Source: Rutidosis leptorrhynchoides
Taxonomy: Eukaryota > Streptophyta > Magnoliopsida > Asterales > Asteraceae
Direction of reading: 5' to 3'
DNA length: 64,000 bases
Assembly: GCF_046630445.1 (NCBI RefSeq)
Contig: NC_092338.1
Span: 152,568,501 to 152,632,500, forward strand
Below, piece after piece: positions 1 to 10,662 of this stretch (position 1 is its first letter; each line of letters begins with the position of its first letter). The notes beneath the pieces were generated by a model. The model was given only the letters and a program-made list of their open reading frames with translations, was not told the origin of the DNA and made no database searches. A program made the position numbers and the translations under genes.

Positions 1-227
1 CGAGTTCATCAAGATTATTATTAAGTCAATTATAGTTGGATATATTATGAAATGGTATGCATGCCTGTCAACTTTCGATGTAATGAAAGATTGTCTTTTC
101 AAAAACGAATGCAATGTTTGTAAAATGTATCATATAGTGGTCAAGTACCTCGCGATGTAATCAATTGTTGTGAATCGTTTATAATCGATATGGACTTCGT
201 CCGGATGGATTAGGACGGGGCATTTCA
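1..227 (+). repeat. 3' end of the 5' LTR of LARD-1
   Basis: Identical, apart from one A/T difference near position 139, to the last 227 bases of the LTR ending at 9142. It ends in CATTTCA immediately before the primer binding site. The near identity indicates recent insertion, but only 227 bases can be compared. Confidence 0.9.
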
Positions 228-229
228 GT

Positions 230-246
230 TGGTATCAGAGCGGTGG
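230..246 (+). other. Primer binding site for initiator Met tRNA
   Basis: The sequence tggtatcagagcggtgg starts two bases after the LTR end. Its first twelve bases are the usual plant retrotransposon match to the 3' end of tRNA-iMet, where minus-strand cDNA synthesis would begin. Confidence 0.9.
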
Positions 247-659
247 TCTTAGCGAACCGGGTCTTGCATTAGTGTGTCTAACTGATAGTCATTAGGATGC
301 ATTAGTGAGTCTGGACTTCGACGGTGTCTGCATGTCAAAAGTTTTGCTTATCATTTCGTGTCAAAAATTACCTGCTTATCATTCTTAGGGAATCACTTGT
401 TTATCATTCTTAATCTAGACATATCTTACTGCCTGGATTTCATGAATAGTGTATAGACAAAATTCATATCTTAGCGTACCTGCTACTTCATATCTTAGCG
501 TATCTGTTACTGTAACTTTGCCTGACATGTTCCGTAGATTCCTCCGTAACTTATGGGATTTTAGTATTATTTATGCATATGTAAACTATGTATTGCAGGG
601 TACTAATATACATCTTATAATCTAATTCTTATTGAAAATCTTTCATCTGATCGTACGAG

Positions 660-1176
660 ATGAATCCCTCAACCAGTTCGAGTCCCTCAGATTTTGATAG
701 TTATTCCGACAACTATTCCGACATGAATATTCACCTAAGCTCCGAAAGCAGTGTCACCAGAATGAACCAACCAATCATCCATCCCCAATTCATCTGATGA
801 GTTCGTAGTCGACTTAATTAATGGAGACGCGAAGAAGGCAATTCTTTTCATCAACCGAATTTACCTCTTGGCGATGAACCTGAAGCACTTATCAGCGAAC
901 CATTCCGAATCATCATTTTCACCCTCATTTCCCGAATATCTCACCACGATTATATTCTATCCACAATTCTAAACCTTATTCATCCGCTCGTTTTGACCGA
1001 CAATCATCCTTGAGTAATAAGTCAACGAACTTCGCGCTCGAATAATCAATTCGGAGAATATGGTGCAAAATGTACCAGCTTCAGCAACATCCCCGGCACC
1101 AACAGTACCATCAGTAACAGCACCAGTACTATCAATAATCCATGCTTCAACATCACAACCTGTACCTCGAGCATAA
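660..1176 (+). pseudogene. Decayed first ORF of LARD-1
   Basis: An ATG at 660 opens a Ser/Asp-rich reading frame that hits a stop after about 45 codons. The following DNA still aligns, through stops and frameshifts, with the 144-residue ORF at 36904-37338 of LARD-2: shared pieces include SSESSVT/SSESNVT, the SRxSxHDYIL region and the 'DNHP' stretch. The position, first ORF after the primer site, is the same in both elements. The function is unknown; a gag-like or packaging role is only a guess. No catalytic motif is visible. Confidence 0.6.
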
Positions 1177-1415
1177 TTATCATTCTACATGACGTTCTAC
1201 ATCATTTATCTTCGTTCGACATGACAATTATGTAATCTCTAATGTTTTAGAGATTATTTGTTCTAGTTCTAACCGAAAACTAAATGAGATTAATATCACA
1301 TTAACTCATTAAATCCATGATTACATCTGAAGAATATATATATGTATATATGTTTTTATAAAGATTGTAATTAAAAATTCTCTTGTACAAACTGTTAATG
1401 GTGAAAATATTTTAA

Positions 1416-1432
1416 CGGGTAGGTAATACCCG
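1416..1432 (+). other. Internal polypurine-adjacent motif with hairpin
   Basis: The stretch ttaacgggtaggta at 1412-1425 repeats the sequence found directly before the 3' LTR at 4699-4712. Here it is followed by atacccg, so that cgggta (1416-1421) and tacccg (1427-1432) can pair around a five-base loop. The same arrangement occurs at 35817-35833 and 59033-59049 in the two related elements. Confidence 0.7.
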
Positions 1433-2404
1433 AGGACTATTTAAATTTCACGTTAATAAGTTACATTGTACGTTCTTCGAATCTGTTTCAACAAGTCATA
1501 TACTATCCTACTTACACCCACCGATATACAAATCCGTTCACCACAGAATAACCATATTCATCCAATTACATATTTGGATTTTGATCTATCAGAATCCGTC
1601 AAGTGGCATAACGAAGAAATAATGGACACAATAAAAAAAATTGATTAGAAACAGATTAATTAACAATATGAAATTCTATTAAGAATTCACGCTAACAAAA
1701 TCCTAGCTAACTGTTCCTAGCTAACTGTTAATTCCGTATTACCATTTAATTTTCGCAATTTATTTATCGCAGTTTATTTATCGTAAGTTATATTCTCGCA
1801 ATTTTATTTATCGTCATTTAAATTTCTGTTATTTATTTTTACGCACTTTAAATATCGGGACATGTATACAAGGTTTTGACATATCATATCGACGCATTTA
1901 TAATATATTATTTGTAATAACCATAAACACTCTATATGCAGTAATGAACGAGTTCTCTATACAGAGTTGAGGTTGATTCTACAATAATATATATAATTTG
2001 AGTTGTGATCGAGTCTGAGACATGTATACGGGTCACGATACGTATTAACTAATTCGAATATTATATATTAAATTATATATGAATTATTGGACTGTCAACT
2101 GTGGACTATCGACTGTGGACTAATAACATTGGACAATTAAAATGAATTAAAATATTGAATATAACATGAAAATAAACAATTCTTCAAGTTGCCACTTGAT
2201 TTCATCTTAAACCTCATTTGTATCTTGACGATTACAATCTGCGTTCAAACCTTTCATGATTCTTGAAAACACCTCAATCGATAGGATGAACCAACCGCAC
2301 TTCATTTACGGGAGAAAAGATTTATGCATATAGTTATGCACCTAAAAACACTTGGAACCTGAGTAAACGTTTAACACGTAGCTGTGCTAATTCATTTAAC
2401 GTTA

Positions 2405-2560
2405 TTATTACCAAAAATAACTTTGCATCTGCTGTTCAAGATAGCTAGTTTTGTCACAGCTCCAGCAAGACAACTTCGACTTTTCGTACGAAACAACCTT
2501 ATTATAACGTTGATATATACGCGTGCTCTTTTATTGTTACCAGGGAACCTTTCATATTTC
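2405..2560 (-). pseudogene. Antisense CCHC-like zinc-knuckle remnant
   Basis: Read on the minus strand, codons at 2466-2455 give CWSC followed by DKT and an aromatic residue, which resembles the start of a retroviral-type CCHC knuckle with its His lost. The same antisense stretch is in LARD-2 at 35310-35375 (CWSCDKTGYFE). No long open frame remains in either element. It could be the tail of an antisense cargo gene or of an inverted gag fragment. Confidence 0.4.
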
Positions 2561-2701
2561 ACCATATTACCATCAGCGTTTAATCATCTAAAAACACAAT
2601 TTTCCTGAAACCACCTCGGATTAATAATCGATGATTCAGATATCATAGCATTAAATGCAGAGGAAATAGAAAAATGGTAGATGGTCTAAACAACCAAAAG
2701 T

Positions 2702-2884
2702 TTGATGATAAAGAAAGGAGTGTTAGGAACGCTCGATAGAAAATTGGGTATTGAAAAACAAATTGAGCTACCCATGAAAGAGACCAAGAAGAAATACAAG
2801 GACCAAACCCTATATTCAAAGGATTCAGGTAATTCTGTATCCGTTGAAATCTTTAGAGAATATCATGCTCCGAAGTCATGTTAA
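2702..2884 (+). pseudogene. Short sense ORF conserved between LARD-1 and LARD-2
   Basis: A 60-codon Lys-rich frame. Its counterpart at 34675-34890 (- strand) in LARD-2 shares a K-x-IEx pattern, a 'LxSKDxxxSVxxEx' pattern and an ending around 'EYxAP'. A second decayed copy lies just downstream at about 3060-3230, so the module is duplicated within LARD-1. There is no recognisable domain. Conservation between two elements suggests it was once coding. Confidence 0.4.
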
Positions 2885-3884
2885 AAATCTTGCGGAAAAT
2901 CTTTCTCCATCAACCATCGAACTTAGAAATTCCAAAATATCATCATCAATATCTTCGATATTTCTGAGGATATTTTCATAAATATTCTCGTTCGAAATTA
3001 TATATCTCCTCGTACTTCCTGTGTATCATTATATTGGAAACATTCAATAGAAAATTTAGTACCGAAAAGCGGATTATGCGAAACTATGAAAGAAGCCGTG
3101 GAAAAATCACAAAGAATAAGTTTGATTTCAAAGAATCTAAATGATTCAATGTCCGCTGAAGTCTTTAGCGAATATTTTGCTCATTACTCTAAACCCTTGC
3201 GGACAATAGTCTCCATCATCCTCTGATCTTAGATATTCAAAGATATTATCGTATCTTTCATTATAAATATCCTCGACATTTCTGAATATATTTTTATAAC
3301 TAATACTATCTGAAATCATTTATCTCTTCGTGCTATCAGTGTTACATCATATAGAAACTGTTAGTTTCTATATTCTGTAAACTTTCAAGCTTAAAATATG
3401 AATGTTGTTGAAGTAATGTTGGGAACTGATGCATGATTTAGTATAATATAATAACACTTGATCAACGTGATTATATTACAGTAAGTCATGCTGAGTTCTA
3501 ATGGGATATGATGGTTCACAGTAGATCATACCACCATCATGTGTCATGTTACATAACTCTTTCATTCTAATTAACTTCTGAACATATCAAGAAAGTATAT
3601 TCTTGATAGCTCTATTCTCAATGATTCTGGTAATTTGACGAATCAAATCGTGCTATTACGTTCTTTCTTGATTATAACATTAAATTCATTCGAAACTCCA
3701 TACTTACAAATTCTAGACCATTACTCGTTTTACTAGAGATCGAGAGGAGATTAAAAAGAAGAAGAGCTCCGAAACATAAAGGAAGATATAAAACTCGATA
3801 ACAACACTGAAATTACAATAATTAAAAATTAAAACATCACGACAATTAAAAATTAAAAGATTACAATCAAACTACTCGTCGTCG

Positions 3885-4340
3885 TCAATTGTCATCTGCA
3901 AAGTAGCGTTCACCAGTCATTTCACCATCCGTGAGGTACTCTGGAGACATCGGTATTTCTCTTGATGCCTCAACTGCTGCTTCAGCTGATTCATCGAGGT
4001 AACGATAAACCAACGTCTCTTCATCTTCAAGAACCGCATACAAAGAAATGCGTTTACCGCGATCTTCAATGGTATCTTTTATAAAGTACCATTGATCATC
4101 GGTACACAGAAAACTTGCCCTACAATCCGCATCATAATCGTCTTTATAAAAGAACACAGACGTGAATTTACACGGAACTTTTTCCTTCAGAACGGATAGC
4201 AAGTCTTGTAAACCAACATCACGAATGTCGATATCTTCAAACGAAATACTATCACCCCACTTATATTCCTTCATTTGATTACGGAAATCACCTCCGTAAT
4301 GAACATCGAATGAAACAATCATTGGGGGAAGTGTTAACAT
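3885..4340 (-). CDS. PB1-like domain protein encoded antisense inside LARD-1
   Basis: An intact 151-codon ORF, opposite in direction to the retrotransposon and ending about 370 bp from the 3' LTR. Residues about 7-105 (VSFDVHYGGDF start, then a D-x-D/L-rich middle and the FLCTDDQWYFI segment) match my memory of the PB1-like domain found in plant MuDR-type transposon proteins and related host proteins. The last 45 residues are acidic. There is no transposase domain, signal peptide or membrane segment. A TATA box lies about 100 bp upstream of the ATG, so it may be transcribed independently of the LTR. LARD-2 lacks it at the matching place. The domain assignment is moderate; the reading frame itself is clear. 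Confidence 0.55.
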   Translation of the reverse strand: MLTLPPMIVSFDVHYGGDFRNQMKEYKWGDSISFEDIDIRDVGLQDLLSVLKEKVPCKFTSVFFYKDDYDADCRASFLCTDDQWYFIKDTIEDRGKRISLYAVLEDEETLVYRYLDESAEAAVEASREIPMSPEYLTDGEMTGERYFADDN

Positions 4341-4437
4341 TTTTGCAGTTTGGGAGTGTTTGATTTTAATTTTGAGAAAGGTGGAAATATAAAAGAAATA
4401 TATGTTTGAGTGTATAAAATGAAGTATATGGTTGGTG

Positions 4438-4445
4438 TTTTTATA
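4438..4445 (-). promoter_or_regulatory. TATA box of the antisense PB1-like ORF
   Basis: Minus-strand TATAAAAA in an A/C-rich leader, 98 bp upstream of the ATG at 4340. That spacing fits a transcription start near 4410 and a leader of about 70 bases. It lies within the internal part of LARD-1, outside the LTR. Confidence 0.45.
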
Positions 4446-4698
4446 GTGTAAAAGTGACCGGGGGAATTTTTTTTTTTACTAACGGCTAAAAATTTGGGCA
4501 AGTTTTTGAGCGAAGGTGGACGATGTCCGTTGGGACCTCTCTCATGATAGTTTCATTCGTGCTCATCGAATAATCGAATTATTTTATCTGTATTATTCTG
4601 TAATGTTAAAAACTCAATTTATCAACTCATGTTCGTCATGAAAACATTCTTATTGTTAGCCATGACCACCTCACTCAAATTTCGGGACGAAATTTCTT

Positions 4699-4712
4699 TA
4701 ACGGGTAGGTAC
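4699..4712 (+). other. Terminal polypurine-adjacent motif of LARD-1
   Basis: ttaacgggtaggtac ends directly at the first base of the 3' LTR (4713), where plus-strand synthesis would be primed. The preceding cgggacgaaatttctt is also shared with the other two large elements. Confidence 0.7.
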
Positions 4713-4905
4713 TGTGACGACCCGAAAATTTCCGATCAAATTTAAACTTAATCTTTATATGGTTTTGACATGATAAGCAATGTCTGTAATGTTGAGTCTC
4801 AAAAATTTTGAACTATTTTTATTTATTCAATTGACCTCGACTACTCTCGAAGATTTACGAACAATTATTTGTAAATAGATACATATATTCAAAAATATAA
4901 GTATC

Positions 4906-4908
<3 letters not shown>

Positions 4909-4980
<72 letters not shown>

Positions 4981-5000
4981 ATGTGTGTGTGTGTGTGTGT
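4909..5000. repeat. (AT)n-(GT)n compound microsatellite
   Basis: About 60 bp of AT dinucleotides followed by about 30 bp of GT dinucleotides with one interruption, in the LTR of LARD-1. Confidence 0.95.
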
Positions 5001-5668
5001 AAAGCATATCAAATATACATATATTGTTTCAAATTTATAATAACACATGTCCATTATTTTGATTGATATTAAATAAGTTGCGAGCTTGTGAGTGTAATAA
5101 AATAAATAATAGACGAGCCTACTCGATCATGTTTCGCACATTTTATGACTAAAATAATTACATGAACTTAATTTGAGTTTTCTTTTCAAAATACTTTTAT
5201 CTGCCACCGACTAACAACTAAGCATGAAACACTTCCCATTTAAAACTGTCGGTACTTAATTACAGTTGAATGATTGGTTATTATTATATATCATTGAATT
5301 ATTATTATTATTAATCATTTATTTATTTATATATAGGTATGGTTATAATTGCCTAGACACTTATCACTTTTAGTCTCGTGATTTTATTCCACTATCTGAT
5401 CTAAATCTGAATTCACATTATTATATTTCTTGCACTGATTGAGTGAGGAGTTTTATCACTTTAAATTTTAAGTTTATTAATTTATTATTGATTATTATTA
5501 CTATTATTTAATATTAATATTATAATTATAATTAATATTAATATTTAAACACATGTCGATAATAAAATGCCAAAGTCATGGCCGCTATGTTATTCATTAT
5601 ACTATTTGCTTTTTGAGTTTTAATTCAGTAACCAAATCCATCTATTACTTTTTATCAACCTACATACA

Positions 5669-5672
<4 letters not shown>

Positions 5673-5741
<69 letters not shown>
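5673..5741. repeat. (TA)n microsatellite
   Basis: About 69 bp of uninterrupted TA dinucleotides in the LARD-1 LTR. It produces a meaningless Tyr-Ile repeat frame. Confidence 0.95.
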
Positions 5742-5743
<2 letters not shown>

Positions 5744-7589
5744 ATGATATTTATGGATACTGCAATTCACAAATCTATAGTCTTCTTCATACCACTTCTT
5801 TCATCATCACCAAACCATTTCTTTTGATCTCATTCATTTGAAACCGGCTTATGAATCCATTTTGCTTTCCTATTCTCCACCTAATCGTTTGAACACCCTT
5901 GATTTCTATCACCATCATGAAACACCAATTACCATCCACCCATCAAACACCAAAGCAACCACCACGTTTTTAATTATTTATTCTGTTGAGATCGTGAGAC
6001 TTAACTAACCACCACCCGCCACCCATGAACTTCGGCCACCCACACCACATGATCGAGTTTATTTTCTGTTTAACCTCTATCACTCACAATACCACAAACC
6101 GCCACCATGTTCAACCATTCTCGCCATTTCTCTCTTCTCTCTCTTCTTAACTATCTCCCTCTCTTGTTGTTTCCTGTTACGACTCAATTAATCACACAAT
6201 ACCATCACTTTGTGTTTCTCCCTTCCGGTTTCGTTCAAGGAACCACCCCACCCCAAATCATCTAACTACTAATTGTTACTACTACTGCTTTTTATATTTC
6301 GCTTCAAACCCAACTCGTTAACTAGACCCATAAACAACCATGACATCATTGAGCCACCTCTTTAAACTATTCGAAACCCATTCAATAAAATCCAGTAACT
6401 TGCAAGCAGGATGACGAGCCAAAGAACTCCACGATATATATATATATTTTTTTTTACAAAACAAACATAATGAGAGTGAAGGATGAAAAGTTAAGGTCAT
6501 TGTTTTAAATATTAGTACGTGTTTCCATTAGTTTGTGGCAGACAAACTAACCTTTTACTTTAATAAAGAAAGGTGATTGGGGAGTAGGTAATAAGTTAAG
6601 AGGAGATGTGTTGATGTATTCCTGGATTATTACTGAAAAACGATTGGGCATTATCCAGCTGGAAACCAGTTAACATACCCGTTACCTTTTCCTTGTCATG
6701 GCCGAAATTCCCAACCACAACCCAACACATCTTTTGGGCTTATTAAATTCACTAGTTGGGCTCCTGTTGAACTGACCAACTGGGCTTCGAACAAGTTATA
6801 ATTGAAGCTATAATTACGCGTGTTCCTGTTTCTGTTGCAAACGAAAAACAAGTAAGGCTCCCACTACTGCTGTAAACTTCTATTTATAATTCTGTTAAAA
6901 CCATGACCCACAATGATCAATGTATTAAAGATGAGGTGGTGAGAATGATGATTAGATAATGATAATTGATGGAGGATTAATGAAAAGAATGATGATGAAA
7001 CCGTCGCTGTTGTTTCCTTTTATGGGCGAATCAAACACAAACCCATTTGTTTTCTTTACCTAAGTGATAATATTTTGATGATCATAGTGGTGTTAAAAGA
7101 AGACGATATGATGACTACGTGATGTATTGATTTAATGAAGATGATGATAAATAGTATGAGATAATAATTACGTTTCTGTCAAGCCTTAACCGATAGCCAA
7201 GCAACCTATTTTTCTTTGTTTCCATTGTTTAAATCGAATATACATACACACCTAGACTGCTGCTATTCGGGTTCTATTTTTATCAACATCCCATGAGATA
7301 CTAAGTGGGCTAGAGAAATTTTGCGTTTGGGTTGCTGCTTCCTTGCCATCGAGACCCATTTTTCTTTTGTTGAACTATGAATGATGATGACAAGAGTAAC
7401 ATAATATTATGGAGGTGATGTTAAGATGATAAGGTCTCGATGACATCAAATTTTGTGTTAGTAAAGATTAGATGATAATGGTGATCGAGATGCAAAGATT
7501 ATTATGTTGTGATAATGATTTAGTGATGATTATGATCAATGATAATTGGTAATGATAATGGTTTTACAATAAAGATGATACATGATTTA

Positions 7590-7673
7590 AAAGGATGTTA
7601 TCGGGTTAGCGGGACGTCGCGGGTTCAAACCCGGACTTGGGCATTTTTTTAAGGGCTACTTCCTTGAGGTAGA

Positions 7674-7725
<52 letters not shown>
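7590..7725 (+). mobile_element. Possible tRNA-derived SINE relic with TTA tail
   Basis: gcgggttcaaacccgg at 7619-7634 has the form of a tRNA T-arm with a pol III B box (ggttcaaacc). About 40 bp downstream starts a roughly 50-bp TTA repeat, the kind of simple tail found on some plant SINEs. No A box or target-site duplication could be fixed. Confidence 0.3.
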
Positions 7726-7726
<1 letters not shown>

Positions 7727-9142
7727 TACTAATATTATTATCATTATTAGTAAAAATATTATAAGTATTATAGTTATTATTATTATTATTATATTACCAT
7801 TGTTAAAAGAACCATTATTTTTGAAATTATCATTTTTATTAAAAGTTACATTTTTATCTTCATTAACATTATTAGTATTATCAAAATTATCATTATTATT
7901 AAAATTTTCATTATTTAAAAGTACTTTTTTTTTATTTAAAATTCCATTATCATTATTATTATTATATTACTATAACAAATAAATATTTCGTATATAAAAA
8001 TATACTTATACTATAATTATATTAATATTACCTATAATTATATATTAAAAATATTAACATTTCTATTATATATATACAAAATAGATACATATATAACATA
8101 GATATAAAATGTAAATAAAATATATATTAGAATTTAGTACCAATTATATATAAACTACAACTTTAACTATATAAATACTATATAATTAATAGATGGAATT
8201 ATTTGAATTTCATTATATGTTTTAATATATATAACTGATATAGGTTCGTGAATCCGAGGTCAACCCTACAATTGTTAAATGACGTCATATGTATTTTTAC
8301 TACAAAATACAGTATGGTGAGTTTCATTTACCTTTTTACCCTTTATATTTTTGGGCTGAGAATACATTCGCAATTTTTATAAATGTTTTTACGAAATAGA
8401 CACAAGTAATCAAAACTACATTATATGGTTGAATGATCGAAATCGAATATGCCCCTTTTTATTAAGTCTGGTAATCTAAGAATTAGGGAACAGACACCCT
8501 AATTGACGCGAACTCTAAAGATAGATCTATCGGGCCCAACGAGCCCCATCCAAAATACCGGATGCTTTAGTACTTCGAATTATATCATGTCCGAAGGAGG
8601 ATCCCGGAATGATAGGGGATATTCTATATGCATATTGTTAAGGTCGGTTACCAGGTGTTCAATCCATATGAATGATATTTTTGTCTCTATGCATGGGACG
8701 TATATTTATGAGAAATGAAAATCTTGTGGTCTATTAAAATGATGGAAATGATTATTTATGTTAAACTAATGAACTCACCAACCTTTTGGTTGACACTTGA
8801 AAGCATGTTTATTCTCAGGTACGAAAGAAATCTTCCGCTGTGCATTTGCTCATGTTATAGATATTACTTGGAGTCATTTCATGGCATGTTTCAAAAGACG
8901 TTGCATTCGAGTCGTCGAGTTCATCAAGATTATTATTAAGTCAATTATAGTTGGATATATTATGAAATGGTATGCATGCCTGTCAACTTTCGATGTAATG
9001 AAAGATTGTCTTTTCAAAAACGAATGCAATGTTTGTAAAATGTATCATATAGAGGTCAAGTACCTCGCGATGTAATCAATTGTTGTGAATCGTTTATAAT
9101 CGATATGGACTTCGTCCGGATGGATTAGGACGGGGCATTTCA

Positions 9143-9697
9143 ACTACCAAGTGGATGTATTTTATGCGGTCATTAATTGATATGCAACTTCGAGAGCTAA
9201 ACTATCGTTTCAATGAGGTGAACACAACATTACTTATTTCTATGGCTTCTTTGAACCCAAGTAAGTCGTTTAAAGCATTTCAAGTGGAAGATCTTATTAA
9301 AATGACCGATTTCTATCCTTCAGAGTTCCCAAAACATGAGCTTGGGTTTCTTACAGGACAACTTATGGATTACATTTATGATGTACGTGGTGGTGAAAGG
9401 TTTAGTGATTTGAAAGGAATGGGACACCTTGCAAAGATGATGGTTGAAACAAACAAGAGTATAATATATTCGAAGGTGTATCTTCTTTTGAAACTTGCAT
9501 TGATTTTGCCCGTTGCAACATCTACCGTTGAGCGTGCATTTTCAGCAATGAAGTTAATAAAGAACGATTTACGAAACAAATTGGGAGATATGAATGATTT
9601 TCTACTTTCATATATTGAGAAAGAAGTTTTAGATGATATTAGCAATGAAGCAATTATGGATGAATTTTATCGTATGAAACCTCGTCGACAAATGTAA
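9143..9697 (+). pseudogene. hAT transposase, C-terminal dimerisation region
   Basis: The C-terminal part of a TTF/ZMYM-type hAT transposase. The dimerisation hallmark LPVATSTVERAFSAMKLIKN lies near residue 125 of the open segment, followed by LRNKLGD and the MKPRR end. The reading frame is cut on the left by the insertion of LARD-1 at 9142/9143. A four-base insertion near 9172-9178 shifts the frame of the first ten codons (YQVDVFYAVI) relative to the rest. It cannot make an active transposase. It belongs to the hAT element whose right inverted repeat is at 9969-9991. Confidence 0.85.
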
Positions 9698-9991
9698 AAG
9701 CTTGTGAATATATGATCTTTTGTATAGGGGTAATGTTTGTAAAAATATCAATTCCATTTTTATATAAATGATACTCTTTTGTATGATAATTGTTGTAATG
9801 ACGATAGTGATGAATATGAACAACCTTATAATTTGTAATGTATTATTTAATTTTATGTTTTTTGTTTCGGATGCGATCCGACCCGACCCGACCCGACCCG
9901 ATTTGACCCGACACATTCAATATTTTGTGCAAGAAAATTATCGAATAAATTTTTGTGACCCCATTGAGTTTTGATTCTAGAATCGCCACTG
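9698..9991 (+). mobile_element. 3' terminal part of the hAT element
   Basis: Non-coding tail between the transposase stop and the terminal inverted repeat. It includes a CCCGA repeat (about 9872-9911). The outer end, read inward, is cagtggcgattctagaatc, close to the CAGTGGCG start of Tip100-like hAT elements. The flanking 8 bp cttgaacc occurs at the matching uninterrupted place of the paralogous locus (28595-28602), which fixes the end of the element. The left end lies outside the window. Confidence 0.75.
9969..9991 (-). repeat. Right terminal inverted repeat of the hAT element
   Basis: Reverse complement reads cagtggcgattctagaatc, followed outwards by the probable 8-bp target duplication cttgaacc at 9992-9999. 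The partner repeat is not in the window. Confidence 0.65.
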
Positions 9992-10662
9992 CTTGAACCA
10001 CTTAATTATCCATCACTAGCCAAAATCAAAACTCAAATCATAGCTTTCTAACAGTCCGAATCCGAGAATAAATAATTGTCGACTTCATCAACATCATTCA
10101 TGTTCATCATCAAATCAACGAGTGTAGCCCATTCAATTAACCTTTAACTATTTTTCTCCACGAAAGTAATTAGTAAAGTGGGACTCTAACGTTTCTTTTT
10201 ATACTTTTTAATGAATTTGAAACATTATCTTTAACGAAACCATCTTATATAATTAAACTAACAATACGCTATAGCATATCCATATAGAATCGATAATCTC
10301 TATCCCATTTTAATGAAATTGGCGTGTCAAAACTTGGCCATCATAGGGGGCCTAATTGATAAAGAGATAGATTGATCTTGTCAACTAAACGCGATCAGAT
10401 TTATAACAGTCGTATCACTTTTTTTTCGTATTTCTCTTTTAATAAATGAGAAAAAGAAGTTTAATCGCGTTATAAACGTGTCACCATCAAACGATAATTT
10501 TTTTATTCATTTTTTTTGTTTTGTTTTTTGAAGTAGACGCCACGTAAATAACGAATAATCGAATTATAATTTTGATCTTTTTTTTTTTTTTTTAGCAAAT
10601 AACAGCAGCAAGCATTTATACAAGCAGCTTCACATTCCTGTAATCATCATCATCTCCCACAA
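9992..10662 (+). other. 5' flank of PPR copy A, paralogous to 28595-29110 and 42490-42697
   Basis: No gene. It aligns in blocks with the upstream region of the intact PPR copy: cttgaaccac..taattatccatcactag at both loci, the gtgtcaaaacttggccatcat block, and the cgtgtcaccatca / aataacg.ataatcg blocks close to the start codon. Long T runs interrupt it (about 10580-10593). Locus B carries extra DNA that locus A lacks. Confidence 0.75.

Larger units (their letters stand above)
1..9142 (+). mobile_element. LARD-1: large non-autonomous LTR retrotransposon (5' end outside window)
   Basis: The first 227 bases recur almost unchanged (one visible mismatch) at 8916-9142, which marks them as the end of a 5' LTR and the end of the matching 3' LTR. 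A tRNA-iMet primer site follows at 230 and a purine-rich tract precedes the 3' LTR at 4713. The LTR is about 4.43 kb and the internal part about 4.5 kb, with no protease, reverse transcriptase or integrase reading frame, which is the plan of a LARD. The LTR ends are TGTGACGACCCG and GGCATTTCA. The insertion lies inside a hAT transposase; the right 5-bp flank is actac but the left flank is not in the window. It is related to the elements at 29118-41501 and 51049-64000. Confidence 0.88.
4713..9142 (+). repeat. 3' LTR of LARD-1 (about 4.43 kb)
   Basis: Begins TGTGACGACCCG and ends CATTTCA. It contains TA and TG microsatellites, a CACCA-rich stretch (about 5760-6260), a possible SINE relic with a TTA repeat near 7600-7725, and, at about 8500-8730, a block conserved with the LTRs of LARD-2 and of the chromovirus (for example the region around atagatctatcgggccca). 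That block includes a tctatatgcat element that could act as a TATA box. No coding sequence is credible; the short ORFs in it are AT-repeat shadows. Confidence 0.85.

Noticed and set aside
5553-5744. Frame ending in a Tyr-Ile repeat, and a similar one at 37277-37507
   Set aside because: TA dinucleotide repeats read as codons; no conserved start or context.
7610-7640. A functional tRNA gene
   Set aside because: Only a T-arm-like segment and B box are present; no acceptor stem, D-arm or anticodon arm can be formed.
9629-9974. Small overlapping frames with an RPDPTRPD repeat
   Set aside because: They come from the CCCGA repeat in the non-coding tail of the hAT element.
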